From Paraburkholderia translucens (lineage in GTDB: Bacteria; Pseudomonadota; Gammaproteobacteria; Burkholderiales; Burkholderiaceae), in assembly GCF_020881035.1 (NCBI RefSeq), contig NZ_JAJITC010000007.1, forward strand, positions 248,001-312,000: a stretch of 64,000 nt of DNA. The letters are read 5' to 3'. The notes below the pieces were generated by a model. That model was not told the DNA's origin. It worked only from the letters and a program-made list of their open reading frames with translations, and searched no databases. Below, piece by piece: positions 17,462-26,129 of this stretch. Each line of letters opens with the position of its first letter. Position 1 is the stretch's first letter. The position numbers were made by a program, and so were the translations under genes.

Positions 17462-17845
17462 CTACTGAGCGCCGTACCCGCTGATCTCGCTACGGACCAC
17501 GAGTCTGCTGCTAACCGACTCCACGCCGGCCACGCTTTTCGCGACGGCGATCGCCAGGTCGATCTGTGCCGGATCGGGCACGCTACCGCTCAATAGAACG
17601 GCACCGTTATTAGCCTTGACTTTGATGTTAGTAAAGCTAAGCCCCTGACTCCTTGCGTTCCTCAAAGCGTGGCGAACATCTTTGGCAAGCTGCCGGTTTG
17701 CTGCCTTGACTTCCTTTGCGCTTTGAACGGCGCTCGATGCAACTGATGCCGGGCCGCTTGCGCTTGTCGGCTGTGCATTTGCACCAAGGCAAGCGAGCAC
17801 GACGAGCGTGCCGCCTGTCAGGTTAACCAATTGAACGAGTCTCAT
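17462..17845 (-). CDS. periplasmic BON-domain protein
   Basis: 127 residues. The start MRLVQLVNLTGGTLVVLACLG... at 17845 gives a signal peptide ending near NAQ; an upstream in-frame ATG at 17974 would overlap the MFS gene and spoil it. The mature part has a helical linker (AKEVKAANRQLAKDVRHALRNA) then one BON domain with IKVKANNGAVLLSGSVPD and IAVAKSVAGVESVSSRLVV, matching the osmoprotectant OsmY-type fold that binds phospholipid or membranes. Role: envelope stress or a periplasmic accessory. It follows the MFS gene on the same strand with a 125-bp gap and is followed by the terminator at 17311. Confidence 0.85.
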   Translation of the reverse strand: MRLVQLVNLTGGTLVVLACLGANAQPTSASGPASVASSAVQSAKEVKAANRQLAKDVRHALRNARSQGLSFTNIKVKANNGAVLLSGSVPDPAQIDLAIAVAKSVAGVESVSSRLVVRSEISGYGAQ

Positions 17846-17970
17846 GCATTTTCTCCGCTTGCTGGATTTGAAATAAACACACATGGTTCCTGCGAGTATG
17901 CGTGAGCAGCATCGCTCCTTTCCTTGATGCGGTTGACCTGCATTACCGTGCTGCGGTGGCAACGGTGCAG

Positions 17971-19275
17971 TCAATCGGCGACATGTTCGTCAAACATCAT
18001 GAGAGCGATCAGACTGATCAGTCCACATGCGCCCATATACCAGATTGGCGCATAGGGGTTCTTTGTCACACTAAGCAGCCATGTCACAGTGAAGGGAGCA
18101 AAGCCGCCAAAAAGCGTTACGCCCAGGCTATAAATGATGCCCAGAGAGCGGCCGCGGATTTCGCGCGGAAAACTCTCCATCAACAGAAGAAATCCGCCCG
18201 GACTGGAAAGAACCTTGAGAACGATGATGATCGCCACGCCCGGCAGGATCGTGGTCATGGCCGGCGCCCGAAGCATCACCGCGAAGGCTGGATAAAGTAC
18301 CAGTAAGCCGGCCACGCTCGTAACATAGAGAATTGGCTTGCGTCGCTTGAGCCTGTCGGTGAGCTTGCCGCATAGCGGTGAGCCCATCATCAGGATCAGA
18401 CCGGCAACCCCGCTCGGCAAGAATGCATTTGCCGCGGATAGATGCACAACGGTCATCAAATATGACGGCAGGTAGAGAACCACGATGTACATCGAAGACG
18501 TGCCGCCCAGCATCAGCAGCGTACCGAGGACGAGACGGCGCACGTCGTAGCGTGCTCTCTCTACGACGCGGCTGTCGCTGACAGGTAGGGCGTGGTGCGT
18601 TTCGTTGAGGTGGCGGCGAATATACAGGCCCACCGGGCCGATGATCAGTCCAAGCAGAAAGGGGACCCGCCATCCCCAGCTTTCCAGCGCGTCCGCGGGT
18701 AGAACGTGGGTCAGCACGAAGCCACACAGCGCGCCAGCAAGTGCCGAGGCGCCCTGGCTTGCCATTTGCCAACTGACCAGATAGCCGCGCGTACCTGGAG
18801 CGGCTGACTCCATCAGGAACGTAGTCGAAACCCCGACCTCACCGCCAGCCGAGAAACCCTGAAGCAGGCGCGCACCGACAATCAGAAGCGGCGCCGCAAG
18901 GCCGATCTGCGCATAGGTCGGCGTCAAGCCGATGATAGCCGTGCCCAGCGCCATCAAAAGTATGGTTGGCGTCATCGCAGCCTTGCGGCCCCGGCGATCG
19001 GCGTAGGCGCCGAGCACGATTCCGCCAATCGGCCGTATCACGAAGCCGACCCCAAACGTTGCGAACGACAAGAGAAGCGAGCCATACCGGCCATCGACCG
19101 GAAAAAAGAGTTTGCCGATGAGTGCAGCAAAAAAACTGTATACCGTGAAATCGAATATTTCGAGGGCATTGCCTAGCGCCGTTGCCACGATCACCCGCCG
19201 TTGCATGGCCGTATTTGCCGTGCGGACGGGTATCTGTATGTGCGGCGGTGCATTGGTAGAACTGGAGATCTTCAT
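17971..19275 (-). CDS. MFS transporter, metabolite:H+ symporter type
   Basis: 434 residues, about 12 membrane spans. It has the MHS hallmarks: GNALEIFDFTVYSFFAALIG in helix 1, RPIGGIVLGAYADRRGRKAAM (the conserved loop 2-3 motif), LLQGFSAGGEVGVSTTFLMESA and the second-half loop GKLTDRLKRRKPI. This group imports organic acids such as citrate, alpha-ketoglutarate, shikimate or aromatic acids with protons. It sits downstream of a porin and an M20 amidohydrolase, so a likely job is uptake of an N-acyl or aromatic acid substrate of that enzyme. Substrate cannot be read from sequence. Confidence 0.88.
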   Translation of the reverse strand: MKISSSTNAPPHIQIPVRTANTAMQRRVIVATALGNALEIFDFTVYSFFAALIGKLFFPVDGRYGSLLLSFATFGVGFVIRPIGGIVLGAYADRRGRKAAMTPTILLMALGTAIIGLTPTYAQIGLAAPLLIVGARLLQGFSAGGEVGVSTTFLMESAAPGTRGYLVSWQMASQGASALAGALCGFVLTHVLPADALESWGWRVPFLLGLIIGPVGLYIRRHLNETHHALPVSDSRVVERARYDVRRLVLGTLLMLGGTSSMYIVVLYLPSYLMTVVHLSAANAFLPSGVAGLILMMGSPLCGKLTDRLKRRKPILYVTSVAGLLVLYPAFAVMLRAPAMTTILPGVAIIIVLKVLSSPGGFLLLMESFPREIRGRSLGIIYSLGVTLFGGFAPFTVTWLLSVTKNPYAPIWYMGACGLISLIALMMFDEHVAD

Positions 19276-19292
19276 ATAAAGGCTGGAAATCG

Positions 19293-19332
19293 CGCTGGGA
19301 AAGCGCCCCTCTGCGCGGGCGCCTTCCCAGCG
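19293..19332. terminator. hairpin between porin and MFS genes
   Basis: Imperfect inverted repeat with 15-base arms, CGCTGGGAAAGCGCC (19293-19307) and GGCGCCTTCCCAGCG (19318-19332), one mismatch, 10-base loop. On the minus strand it falls after the porin stop (19353) and 18 bases before the MFS start, followed by only a short T run. It probably attenuates transcription or protects the porin mRNA 3' end rather than fully stopping it. Confidence 0.5.
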
Positions 19333-19352
19333 TCGGATCGTTATGCTCGAGT

Positions 19353-20540
19353 TCAGAACTTGTGGTACATGCCCAAAGACACCGTCAGCGGAGTCGTGCC
19401 CTGCTCGGGCGCTGTGGAGCCCGGTTGAGTGGGCAACGGCGTTCCGTTCAGGATGACGGACGAGATGCCGTAATTCCGGATGAAGCCCGCGCGAGTATAC
19501 AGACCCGTACGTTTTGACAGGTTGTAGTCGTAACCGAGCATCACACCCAGCGCCGAATCTTTTGCTGGCCGCCCCGCGCTATCACGTACACCGGAGGTGT
19601 CGCGATAGACGATCGACGCTCGCAGGGCATGAGGCCCGAAGGGCAGAGTCCCGCCCAACATATAGGAACGTGCAATACCGTTGCCGGCGAGATTCGGCGC
19701 CACCTGATTGAACGCGGCCGACAACACGAACGTGCCTACATCGTAGATGGCGGCGACGCCATATATGTCGTTACGCACGGTTTGCTTCCCCGAGGCCGTC
19801 GCGACGGGCGCGCTCCACACCTGGTTATAGGCCGTAGCAAGGTACAGAGAGGCGTTCGTCCATGAGGCGACGACACCTTGATTCGAGGCATAGGGGCTGA
19901 CACCCTGTGTGCCATTGAACGCATACAGGAATGTCGCTCCGAAACCTCCGACACGAGGGGTAGTCCAACTCACCGCGTTGCTCTCGCGGACGAGCACCTG
20001 GCTCGACCCCGGGCCCAGATCGGCGTTGTAGCCGATACCCCTTCTGGTCTGGACCGCGCCGCCCGCAAGCCAGGTAACGACGGAGTTCGTCACCACCTCT
20101 CCAAACGGATCGGCAAACTCCGGCAGATTTGCAGTCGTCTGACGTCCAACGCGCAGAGCGCCCCATGTCGTCGAACTGAGGCCAACCCATGATTCACGAT
20201 CAAATATCGTCTGGCTCGTTTGCAGGCTGCCATTGTTAAGCTCGAAGCCGCTTTCCAGATTGAATTCGGCTTTCAGGCCGCCGCCCAGATCTTCTCGACC
20301 AAAAAAACCAAACTGCGATGTATGCACGCCACCACTCTGCGTCTGCCAGAGCGTTTTTCCTCCAACGCTCTGATAGTTGATGCCCACGTCGGCGACACCA
20401 TAGAGCGATATTCCATTGTTTAGAAGAGCGGTATTGAATTGCGGTAACGTGGACAGGGTCGACTGGATGTACGAGTCCGCGTAAGCCGCGTGAGAGAACC
20501 ATACGATTCCCACAGCACAGACAATTTTCTTGTATTTCAT
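19353..20540 (-). CDS. Burkholderia-type outer membrane porin
   Basis: 395 residues. Signal peptide MKYKKIVCAVGIVWFSHAAYA, then alternating beta strands: GISLYGVADVGINYQSVGG, SQFGFFGREDLGGGLKAEFNLESGFELNNG, WVGLSSTTWGALRVGRQ and the terminal VSLGMYHKF ending in Phe, as required for BAM-dependent insertion. This is the Gram-negative trimeric general porin family abundant in Burkholderiaceae. An N-terminal insert of about 20 residues (DSYIQSTLSTLPQFNTALLNN) before the first strand is longer than usual. Together with the MFS and amidohydrolase genes it forms a probable uptake-and-hydrolysis operon. Confidence 0.93.
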   Translation of the reverse strand: MKYKKIVCAVGIVWFSHAAYADSYIQSTLSTLPQFNTALLNNGISLYGVADVGINYQSVGGKTLWQTQSGGVHTSQFGFFGREDLGGGLKAEFNLESGFELNNGSLQTSQTIFDRESWVGLSSTTWGALRVGRQTTANLPEFADPFGEVVTNSVVTWLAGGAVQTRRGIGYNADLGPGSSQVLVRESNAVSWTTPRVGGFGATFLYAFNGTQGVSPYASNQGVVASWTNASLYLATAYNQVWSAPVATASGKQTVRNDIYGVAAIYDVGTFVLSAAFNQVAPNLAGNGIARSYMLGGTLPFGPHALRASIVYRDTSGVRDSAGRPAKDSALGVMLGYDYNLSKRTGLYTRAGFIRNYGISSVILNGTPLPTQPGSTAPEQGTTPLTVSLGMYHKF

Positions 20541-20578
20541 CTTGGGTTTTTATTCTAGTAGGGTGTCGGCCGCGGGTG

Positions 20579-21763
20579 TCATGCGGTCAGATACTGTTCG
20601 ACCAGGCGGGCCCAATAACTGACGCCGATCGGCAACGCTTCGTCGTTGAAGTCATAGCCAGGGTTGTGAAGCATGCAGCTGCCATGGCCTTCGGCACCGT
20701 TGCCGAGCGCGACATAGCAACCGGGCACCTCGTCGAGCATCCACGAGAAGTCTTCGCCGCCCATCCTTCCAGGCGGCAAGGGAAAGATATTTTCCGCGCC
20801 GACAATCGCGGCAATTGCTTCGCGTGCAAGGGCGGTTTCCTTCGGGGTATTCATCAGCACCCGCGAGATCGCCTTGTAGTCGATCTCTGCTTCTACGCCC
20901 ATGCTGCGAGCCTGAAACTCGACGATCTCACGCAGGCGCGATTCGATCAGCGTCTGAACCTCTCTGTTGAGCGTACGCACCGTCACCAGGATTGTGGCGG
21001 TCGACGGCACCACGTTATGCGCCGTGCCAGCCTGGATTGCACCGACGGTGACGACTGCCGCGTCTGCCGTCGAGATGTTGCGCGATACGATGGTCTGGAG
21101 CGCCATGACAATGCTTGCGGCTGCTACGACCGGGTCGCGAGAAAAATGAGGCATGGCGCCGTGGCTGCCCTTACCCCGCAATGTGATCGTCACGGCGTCT
21201 GACGAAGCCGCCATGGCCCCGCTTTGCACGACGAACTTCCCAACCGGCAATCCCGGCGCATTGTGGAGGGCATATATTCCGTCACACGGAAATCGCTTGA
21301 AGAGGCCGTCCGCCATCATCCGAAGCGCCCCACCCAAACCCTCTTCAGCCGGCTGAAAGATGAGGTTCAAAGTGCCGCTGAATCGACGTGTACGCGCCAG
21401 GTAGTGGGCGGTCGCCAGCAGAATCGCGGTATGACCATCGTGACCGCACGCATGCATCTTGCCCTGCACCTGGCTCGCATAGGGCAGCCCGGTGCCCTCG
21501 GTGATCGGCAACGCGTCCATGTCCGCGCGAATGCCGATCTTGCGTGAACCATTGCCGACTTTCAGTTGCCCCACCACACCGGTGCCACCGATTCCTTCGG
21601 TTACGTCATAACCCCAGTCACGCAGCTTCTGTGCAACCAGTCGGCTCGTCTGAACTTCTTCGAACCCCAACTCGGGATGAGAATGGATGCGCTGACGCAA
21701 TTCGACGAATTCCGCCGTGTGCTCGCGGATCTCTGGATGAATATTTACAGTCTGGGACAACAC
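20579..21763 (-). CDS. M20-family amidohydrolase (hippurate hydrolase / N-acyl-amino-acid hydrolase type)
   Basis: 394 residues. Metal-site blocks: GIRADMDALPI, KMHACGHDGHTAILL (Cys/His pair), QPAEEGLGG (catalytic Glu pair) and the C-terminal GGEDFSWMLDEVPG with LHNPGYDFND. These match the M20D group, which hydrolyses N-acyl amino acids, hippurate or indole-acetyl conjugates in the cytoplasm using two metal ions. First gene of the unit amidohydrolase-porin-MFS, 38 bp from the porin. It is divergent from a LysR regulator with a good operator between them, so it is probably controlled by it. The exact amide is unknown. Confidence 0.9.
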   Translation of the reverse strand: MLSQTVNIHPEIREHTAEFVELRQRIHSHPELGFEEVQTSRLVAQKLRDWGYDVTEGIGGTGVVGQLKVGNGSRKIGIRADMDALPITEGTGLPYASQVQGKMHACGHDGHTAILLATAHYLARTRRFSGTLNLIFQPAEEGLGGALRMMADGLFKRFPCDGIYALHNAPGLPVGKFVVQSGAMAASSDAVTITLRGKGSHGAMPHFSRDPVVAAASIVMALQTIVSRNISTADAAVVTVGAIQAGTAHNVVPSTATILVTVRTLNREVQTLIESRLREIVEFQARSMGVEAEIDYKAISRVLMNTPKETALAREAIAAIVGAENIFPLPPGRMGGEDFSWMLDEVPGCYVALGNGAEGHGSCMLHNPGYDFNDEALPIGVSYWARLVEQYLTA

Positions 21764-21871
21764 GCGCCTCCTCTGTCAGTTTGCAATACCGCGCGATGAG
21801 TCCAACTCAACGCGAATTGAGGCGCAGTCTAAGGGGGGCGGTATGAACAAAATAATGATAAAGTTTGATGT

Positions 21872-21890
21872 CTATAACGGCAGGTTATAG
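21872..21890. promoter_or_regulatory. LysR-type operator between amidohydrolase and lysR genes
   Basis: A perfect inverted repeat CTATAAC-GGCAG-GTTATAG that contains a T-N11-A core (T21875 to A21887), the classic LysR-family recognition box. It lies 28 bases upstream of the lysR ATG and 109 bases upstream of the amidohydrolase start, the usual autoregulatory and activating position. Confidence 0.8.
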
Positions 21891-21917
21891 GCCAACTTTT
21901 AGAGGCATTGGGTATCG

Positions 21918-22895
21918 ATGAAACTCCATCAACTCCGAGCGCTGGTGGCGGTCGCAGATCAAGGCAGCATCATTGGCGCATCGAGGTTGCTGTTTGTCAG
22001 CCAGCCGGCAATTACTAAAGCCATTCGCGAACTCGAGTCAGATATTGGCATTACGCTGCTTGCGCGCAATGCGAGCGGCGTGACGCTGACGCCTACTGGC
22101 GCTTCGTTATTACGTCGTGCACGGCTGATTGTCGGTGAACTGGCGCGAGCCCAGGAGGAGATGGCGTGGGAGCGCGGGGCGCTGGAAGGGACTGTCACGG
22201 TTGGCGTAACGCCGGTCAGCGCATTGACCCTGCTGCCGGGTGCGTATCGGCGGTTTCGTCAGGACATGCCTCACGTGACGGTGCGCTTTCTCGAACAGCC
22301 GCCCTCTACATTGCTCGACAGTCTGCGCCAAGGCACGCTCGATTTTGCGCTGGCAACGTCCTCGGAAGTCGTCTCCGGTTCGGCTATCCAGTACGTCGAC
22401 ATAGCGACGTTCCCAACTGCATTTGCGGTAAGGCAAAACGGTCTGCTGGCGAAGGCGACATCGCTGGAAGATCTGTGCGACGCGGAGTGGCTATTCTCTG
22501 ACACCACCAGCATGTATCCGGCCTATCTTGCCGAGTTGTTCGAACAGCATGGCTTGCCGGCGCCGCACCGCATGACCCTCTGCACATCTCAAGCGCTTCT
22601 TTATAGTCTCGCGACCACGATCGATGCGGTCGTCGCGTGGTCGGCGCACGCGCTTGAATCTGTCAATCTGCGCGAACAGTTCCGCACGCTCGACTTCATA
22701 CAGGCGTCGCGCAATTTGAAACTCCGGCTTATACAACGCGAAAGCGCGATCCTCACGCGGCCGTCTGAGTATTTCATTCGCTGCATCATGGACGCAGCGA
22801 ACGCTCAAGGCCCCGGTGCGGGTTCTGATGCGATGGACGACTCCCGCTGCCCGGCGAGAGCCGTGACTTCCACGGCGAACGCATGTTCATCTTGA
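21918..22895 (+). CDS. LysR-family transcriptional regulator
   Basis: 325 residues. The N-terminal winged helix-turn-helix reads MKLHQLRALVAVADQGSI, ASRLLFVSQPAITKAIRELE and GVTLTPTGASLLRRA. The effector domain follows with VTVGVTPVSALTLLPG, TLDFALATSS and SQALLYSLATTIDAVVAWSA. The last 35 residues are low complexity. It is divergent from the amidohydrolase-porin-MFS unit, and the operator at 21872-21890 sits between them. Predicted to activate that unit in response to its substrate and to repress itself. Confidence 0.92.
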   Translation: MKLHQLRALVAVADQGSIIGASRLLFVSQPAITKAIRELESDIGITLLARNASGVTLTPTGASLLRRARLIVGELARAQEEMAWERGALEGTVTVGVTPVSALTLLPGAYRRFRQDMPHVTVRFLEQPPSTLLDSLRQGTLDFALATSSEVVSGSAIQYVDIATFPTAFAVRQNGLLAKATSLEDLCDAEWLFSDTTSMYPAYLAELFEQHGLPAPHRMTLCTSQALLYSLATTIDAVVAWSAHALESVNLREQFRTLDFIQASRNLKLRLIQRESAILTRPSEYFIRCIMDAANAQGPGAGSDAMDDSRCPARAVTSTANACSS

Positions 22896-22957
22896 ATGTA
22901 GCGACTGTTGGACCGGACGTGGCCAAGAGCGTGCTGCGGGTCGCCGCGGTGGACTCG
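22883..22957 (+). pseudogene. IS110-like transposase N-terminal remnant
   Basis: The translated stretch NVATVGPDVAKSVLRVAAVD resembles the start of IS110-family transposases, whose N-terminus carries the first catalytic Asp in a (V)GxDxAKxxxQV(H)xVD context. Here a Pro replaces the residue just before that Asp. Downstream the similarity stops at once and no other DEDD-domain parts follow, so this is a decayed scrap of about 75 bp. It overlaps the last bases of lysR. Short match, so moderate to low confidence. Confidence 0.35.
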
Positions 22958-23100
22958 CAAGACTCTTTATCAAACGCGGCACTCGTATCGACACGACGCT
23001 GCGCGTCAGCTAGCCGGCTGGAGCGCCAGCCTCGTCTCCACCGCGTTATCGGTCGGCTTGGCGGTTCGGTATGAAAGCGCCTCTCAGTTTTCTCATCAGT

Positions 23101-23148
23101 GACCAACGGACTAAACGTCCGCTGCTCTGCCAGCTGAGCTAACGGCCC
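23101..23148 (-). tRNA. 5' remnant of a tRNA-Lys gene (non-functional)
   Basis: Read on the minus strand from 23148, the sequence starts GGGCCGTTAGCTCAGCTGGC and continues through a D-arm, a CGGA/TCCG anticodon stem with TTT at the anticodon, and the variable GTTGGTC. Position 33 is G instead of the invariant U and position 38 is G. The T-arm and acceptor 3' strand are missing and replaced by unrelated bases. It is therefore about two thirds of a lysine tRNA, broken, in the 297-bp gap between lysR and the heat-shock genes. The gap also holds the IS110-like scrap. Confidence 0.6.
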
Positions 23149-23192
23149 GCTTTGCCCCATATCCCACCGCTGCCCACGCGGTTTGCCTGCCA

Positions 23193-23756
23193 CTAGCCAA
23201 TATCGATCGTGCGGCCTGCAGAGGGCGACGGTTCCGCTTTCGGTATGGTCAATGTGAGCACGCCGTTTTCGAACTTCGCCAGCGTATGATCGGGGTCGGC
23301 GTTTTCCGGCATCGGAATCGTGCGCACGAAGCTTCCATAGGCGCGCTCAAGGCGGTAGCAGCCTTCCTCCTCGCTACGCACGTCCTGTTTTTTCTCGCCG
23401 CGCAGCACGAGCGCGCCGTCCTCCACCGTGACGTTCAGATCCTCCCGCTCCATTCCGGGCAGCTCGGCGGTTACACGTAGCAGTTGCCCTTCATCGACCA
23501 CGTCGATGCGCGGCTGGAAACGCGCTGGACTGAAGTCGCCAAACCATCGCTCCAGAGCCCCGCGGCCCGCGAACGGATCGTGAAGGAACTCTTCAACTGC
23601 ACGCCACGGTTCGCGCAATAAGAACTTGGAAATATCAGGCAACGAGGCGCGCCACTGCTCGCTCGCCGTTGAGCCCTCCGCGCTGTCCGCGTCGGGCCTG
23701 CGCCCCGCGCCCCGAAGGAACCTGAACGGATTCCACTTTTTCCGGTCGGTATTCAT
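23193..23756 (-). CDS. small heat-shock protein, Hsp20 family (187 aa)
   Basis: 187 residues with start at 23756, preceded by GAGGAGG 5 bases upstream. An N-terminal linker of about 80 residues (Arg/Asp rich, with LREPWRAVEEFLHDPF) leads to the alpha-crystallin domain: FQPRIDVVDEGQLLRVTAELPG, LNVTVEDGALVLRGEKK and the C-terminal FENGVLTLTIPKAE. ATP-independent holdase binding unfolded proteins. It is the most divergent of the five local Hsp20 genes and stands at the outer end of the minus-strand group. Longer N-terminal domain than typical bacterial Hsp20s, usually linked to larger oligomers. Confidence 0.9.
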   Translation of the reverse strand: MNTDRKKWNPFRFLRGAGRRPDADSAEGSTASEQWRASLPDISKFLLREPWRAVEEFLHDPFAGRGALERWFGDFSPARFQPRIDVVDEGQLLRVTAELPGMEREDLNVTVEDGALVLRGEKKQDVRSEEEGCYRLERAYGSFVRTIPMPENADPDHTLAKFENGVLTLTIPKAEPSPSAGRTIDIG

Positions 23757-23913
23757 CGTGTCCTCCTCGACGGTGCGGCAGCAGAGCCGGGTATTTCGCT
23801 CGAGCCGCGACTCCGCTGCCCACTTGCAATCGACGTGCCGCATACGGGCCGCCTCAGTCGGGAGGCTGCGGTTAGGCAGCCTCCCCCGGGCTTTTTCGCT
23901 GATGCCCGCACTT

Positions 23914-24321
23914 TTAGTTAGTGCGCACCTCGATTCGGCGAGGGCGCGCTTCTTCGCGACGCGGGATCGTCAGCTTGAGCACACCATCCTGCAAATTGGC
24001 TTCGATCTTCGAGGCGTCGAAATCGGCACTCAGCAGGAAGGTGCGCGCGAAGCGCGGCTCCCGCACTTCGGCATGCTGCAACTGGAGGTTTGGCGGGACG
24101 CGAACGACCGCCTCAGCCTCGATCGAAAGATGGTCGTCATGGACCTTTACGTCGAGCTTGTCTTTCGTCACTCCGGGCAGATCGGCCCACAGCGTCACGC
24201 CGCGGCCATCCTCGTACACATCGACGGCCGGGCTGATCGTTACCCGGCGAGCGGATCGGCCTTCTTCCCCCTGTGCAACAGCGGATTGGCCGCGTTCAGT
24301 GAGTTCAGTGGTGTCGCTCAT
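23914..24321 (-). CDS. small heat-shock protein, Hsp20 family, copy B1
   Basis: 135 residues: a short N-terminus (MSDTTELTERGQSAVAQGEE) and an alpha-crystallin domain with VTISPAVDVYEDGRGVTLWA, DLPGVTKDKLDVKVHDDHLS, SIEAEAVVRVPPNLQLQHAE and LQDGVLKLTIPRREEARPRR. It is the paralogue of the gene at 26130-26537 and follows copy A1 by 15 bp on the same strand, so the pair is one transcription unit. Holdase function by family. The C-terminal IPRREEA is the I-x-I/V-like tail used for assembly. Confidence 0.92.
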   Translation of the reverse strand: MSDTTELTERGQSAVAQGEEGRSARRVTISPAVDVYEDGRGVTLWADLPGVTKDKLDVKVHDDHLSIEAEAVVRVPPNLQLQHAEVREPRFARTFLLSADFDASKIEANLQDGVLKLTIPRREEARPRRIEVRTN

Positions 24322-24336
24322 GATGGGCTCCTCAGA

Positions 24337-24777
24337 TTACTGGACGGATATGGCGCGCGGCTTCGAAGACTCGCGCTTGCCGACGGTGATCGACAGAACT
24401 CCATTTTCGTAGCGCGCCTGAACCTTGTCGGGATCGGCGTTCTGCGGCAGTTCGACGACACGCCGGAACGTGCCGGCGAAACGCTCCTGTGCGTAGCTGC
24501 GCGTCTCGTCGCTAAGGTCCGGCTGCGAGGGTTTGCGCTCCCCGCTGATGGTCAGCAGCCCCTTGTCGATCGAGACGTCGAGTCCCGCCGCATTGACACC
24601 CGGCGCAAAGGCAACGATCTCGATCGAATCGTCGGTCGTACCGATGTTGACGGGTGGAAAAGTACCGAAGCGGCTGGCCCGAAGACTGGACGGAAAAGCA
24701 CCGAACAGGCTATCCATCTGCCGCTGCAGACGGTCGAACTCGCTAAAAAGGTCTGTGCCGAAAAAGAAATCGCTCAT
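24337..24777 (-). CDS. small heat-shock protein, Hsp20 family, copy A1
   Basis: 146 residues beginning MSDFFFGTDLFSEFDRLQRQ at 24777; the longer frame upstream is a shadow. Class A type Hsp20 (IbpA-like) with FGTFPPVNIGTTDDSIEIVA, FAPGVNAAGLDVSIDKGLLT, ISGERKPSQPD and QERFAGTFRRVVELP. Near-identical layout to the plus-strand gene at 25683-26117. IbpA-like proteins co-aggregate with heat-damaged proteins and hand them to DnaK/ClpB. First gene of the minus-strand pair A1-B1. Confidence 0.93.
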   Translation of the reverse strand: MSDFFFGTDLFSEFDRLQRQMDSLFGAFPSSLRASRFGTFPPVNIGTTDDSIEIVAFAPGVNAAGLDVSIDKGLLTISGERKPSQPDLSDETRSYAQERFAGTFRRVVELPQNADPDKVQARYENGVLSITVGKRESSKPRAISVQ

Positions 24778-25025
24778 GATGCTGTTCTCCCCGAGTGAGG
24801 CATGGAGGCGAACGGGCCTACGCGCTCCAGTTCGCCTGCCAACGCCTGGCAAACAAATCGAAACACGCAGCGCACCGCCGGGTACCGGCCGCGCGTCTGC
24901 CTGAGCGAAAAATAACATAGGTAATCCGGCGGAAAATTCAAGGTGCGAAAGCGAAATTCCGCTCTTGAAAATCCTCTGCCAGCTCCTATCATCGCGTGGC
25001 AAATGAAGCCCCAACGGAGGACATC

Positions 25026-25409
25026 ATGGAGTTCGATACCGACTGGCTGACGCTCGGCCGGCACCGCGTACGGCTGCGCTCGACGAAAGGCTTTCCGACC
25101 GAATCGATGCGTACGGCGGTGGACGTCATCCGCATTGCGATCGACAACAACATGAGCGCGCGTGCGCGACTGGTCGAGGTCGTCTGCCAAAAAGAGAAAA
25201 CCTACGATGTGCTCGTCGGCACGACGATGACCGAGGACAAGGTTTGTGCGCCGCAACTAGAGGCCGCGATCGCGGTGGTGCTCGGCCTGTTGCCGGAGCA
25301 GATCAACATCAACGTCACGCCGGTCGAGCAGAAGGAGGTCGACCTGCATTTCGGCGTGTACGAGCGGATGCTGGCCGAAAAGCTCGGCACGGCGCCCCCG
25401 ATCCAGTAG
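25026..25409 (+). CDS. hypothetical protein (127 aa) at the centre of the Hsp20 inverted pair
   Basis: Start at ATG 25026 with GGAGGAC upstream. 127 residues: MEFDTDWLTLGRHRVRLRST, a segment rich in Ile (VDVIRIAIDNN), a helix MSARARLVEVVCQKEKTYDV, VGTTMTEDKVCAPQLEAAIA, and a C-terminal LLPEQININVTPVEQKEVDL. I do not recognise the family. It has no signal peptide, membrane span or HTH, so it looks like a small soluble alpha/beta protein. Its position between divergent Hsp20 pairs suggests a stress role, but this is inference. It is co-directional with the right-hand pair, with a 273-bp gap that holds no gene. Confidence 0.7.
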   Translation: MEFDTDWLTLGRHRVRLRSTKGFPTESMRTAVDVIRIAIDNNMSARARLVEVVCQKEKTYDVLVGTTMTEDKVCAPQLEAAIAVVLGLLPEQININVTPVEQKEVDLHFGVYERMLAEKLGTAPPIQ

Positions 25410-25682
25410 CCAACGGGCAGGACGGCAGCGTGGACCCCGGTAACGCGCGCCTGCCGCAAGCTGGCGGAGCGCGTCGCCGATGCCTGGTCGACCGTTCGGC
25501 GAATATTTGCTTGCGAGCCCTTGAAAACCACGTTTCGCGACCTATCTTCCGTACCGCTCAGGCAGTCGTTCGCGAATCTGATTCGCGGGCGCTGCGTGTT
25601 CAACCAAGATCGTCGCGGCACGGGACAACCGGACTGAATCGCGTCGCCGGTTCGTCTCCTCGCCGTCAAGGAGAAAGCGACC

Positions 25683-26117
25683 ATGAGTGACGTTTACTTC
25701 GGAACCAACCTCTTTGGCGAACTGGACCGCCTCCAGCGCCAGATGTCCGGTTTGTTCGGCGGCTTCCCATCCAGCCTTCGCTCAAGCCGATTCGGCACGT
25801 TTCCTCATATCAACATCGGCACGACCGACGACACGATCGAGATCGTCGCCTTCGCGCCTGGCGTCGAGCCCGCCAAATTCGATATCTCCATCGAAAAGGG
25901 GCTGCTCTCCATTGCCGGCGAACGGACGGTCCAGGAAGCAGCCGAGGGCACGCGGCAGTACGCGCAGGAACGCTTCAACGGCTCGTTCAGGCGCGTCATC
26001 GAACTGCCTCAGCAAGCCGACCCGGACAAGGTGCAGGCCCGCTATGTCGATGGCTGCCTGCTGATTTCAGTCGGAAAGCGCGAAGCCTCCAAACCGCGCG
26101 CCATTACTGTTCAGTAG
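25683..26117 (+). CDS. small heat-shock protein, Hsp20 family, copy A2
   Basis: 144 residues starting MSDVYFGTNLFGELDRLQRQ, with the AAGGAGAAAGCGACC RBS region just upstream. The crystallin domain reads FGTFPHINIGTTDDTIEIVA, FAPGVEPAKFDISIEKGLLS, AGERTVQEAAE and GSFRRVIELPQQADPDKVQA. It is the paralogue of 24337-24777 with most positions identical. IbpA-like chaperone holdase. First gene of the plus-strand pair, 12 bp from copy B2. Confidence 0.93.
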   Translation: MSDVYFGTNLFGELDRLQRQMSGLFGGFPSSLRSSRFGTFPHINIGTTDDTIEIVAFAPGVEPAKFDISIEKGLLSIAGERTVQEAAEGTRQYAQERFNGSFRRVIELPQQADPDKVQARYVDGCLLISVGKREASKPRAITVQ

Positions 26118-26129
26118 CGAGGTGACATC

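Noticed and set aside
22786..23193. Minus-strand 135-aa frame containing GPLAQLAEQRTFSPL
   Set aside because: This peptide type is a well-known false translation of tRNA genes; the DNA is the tRNA-Lys remnant, not a protein gene.
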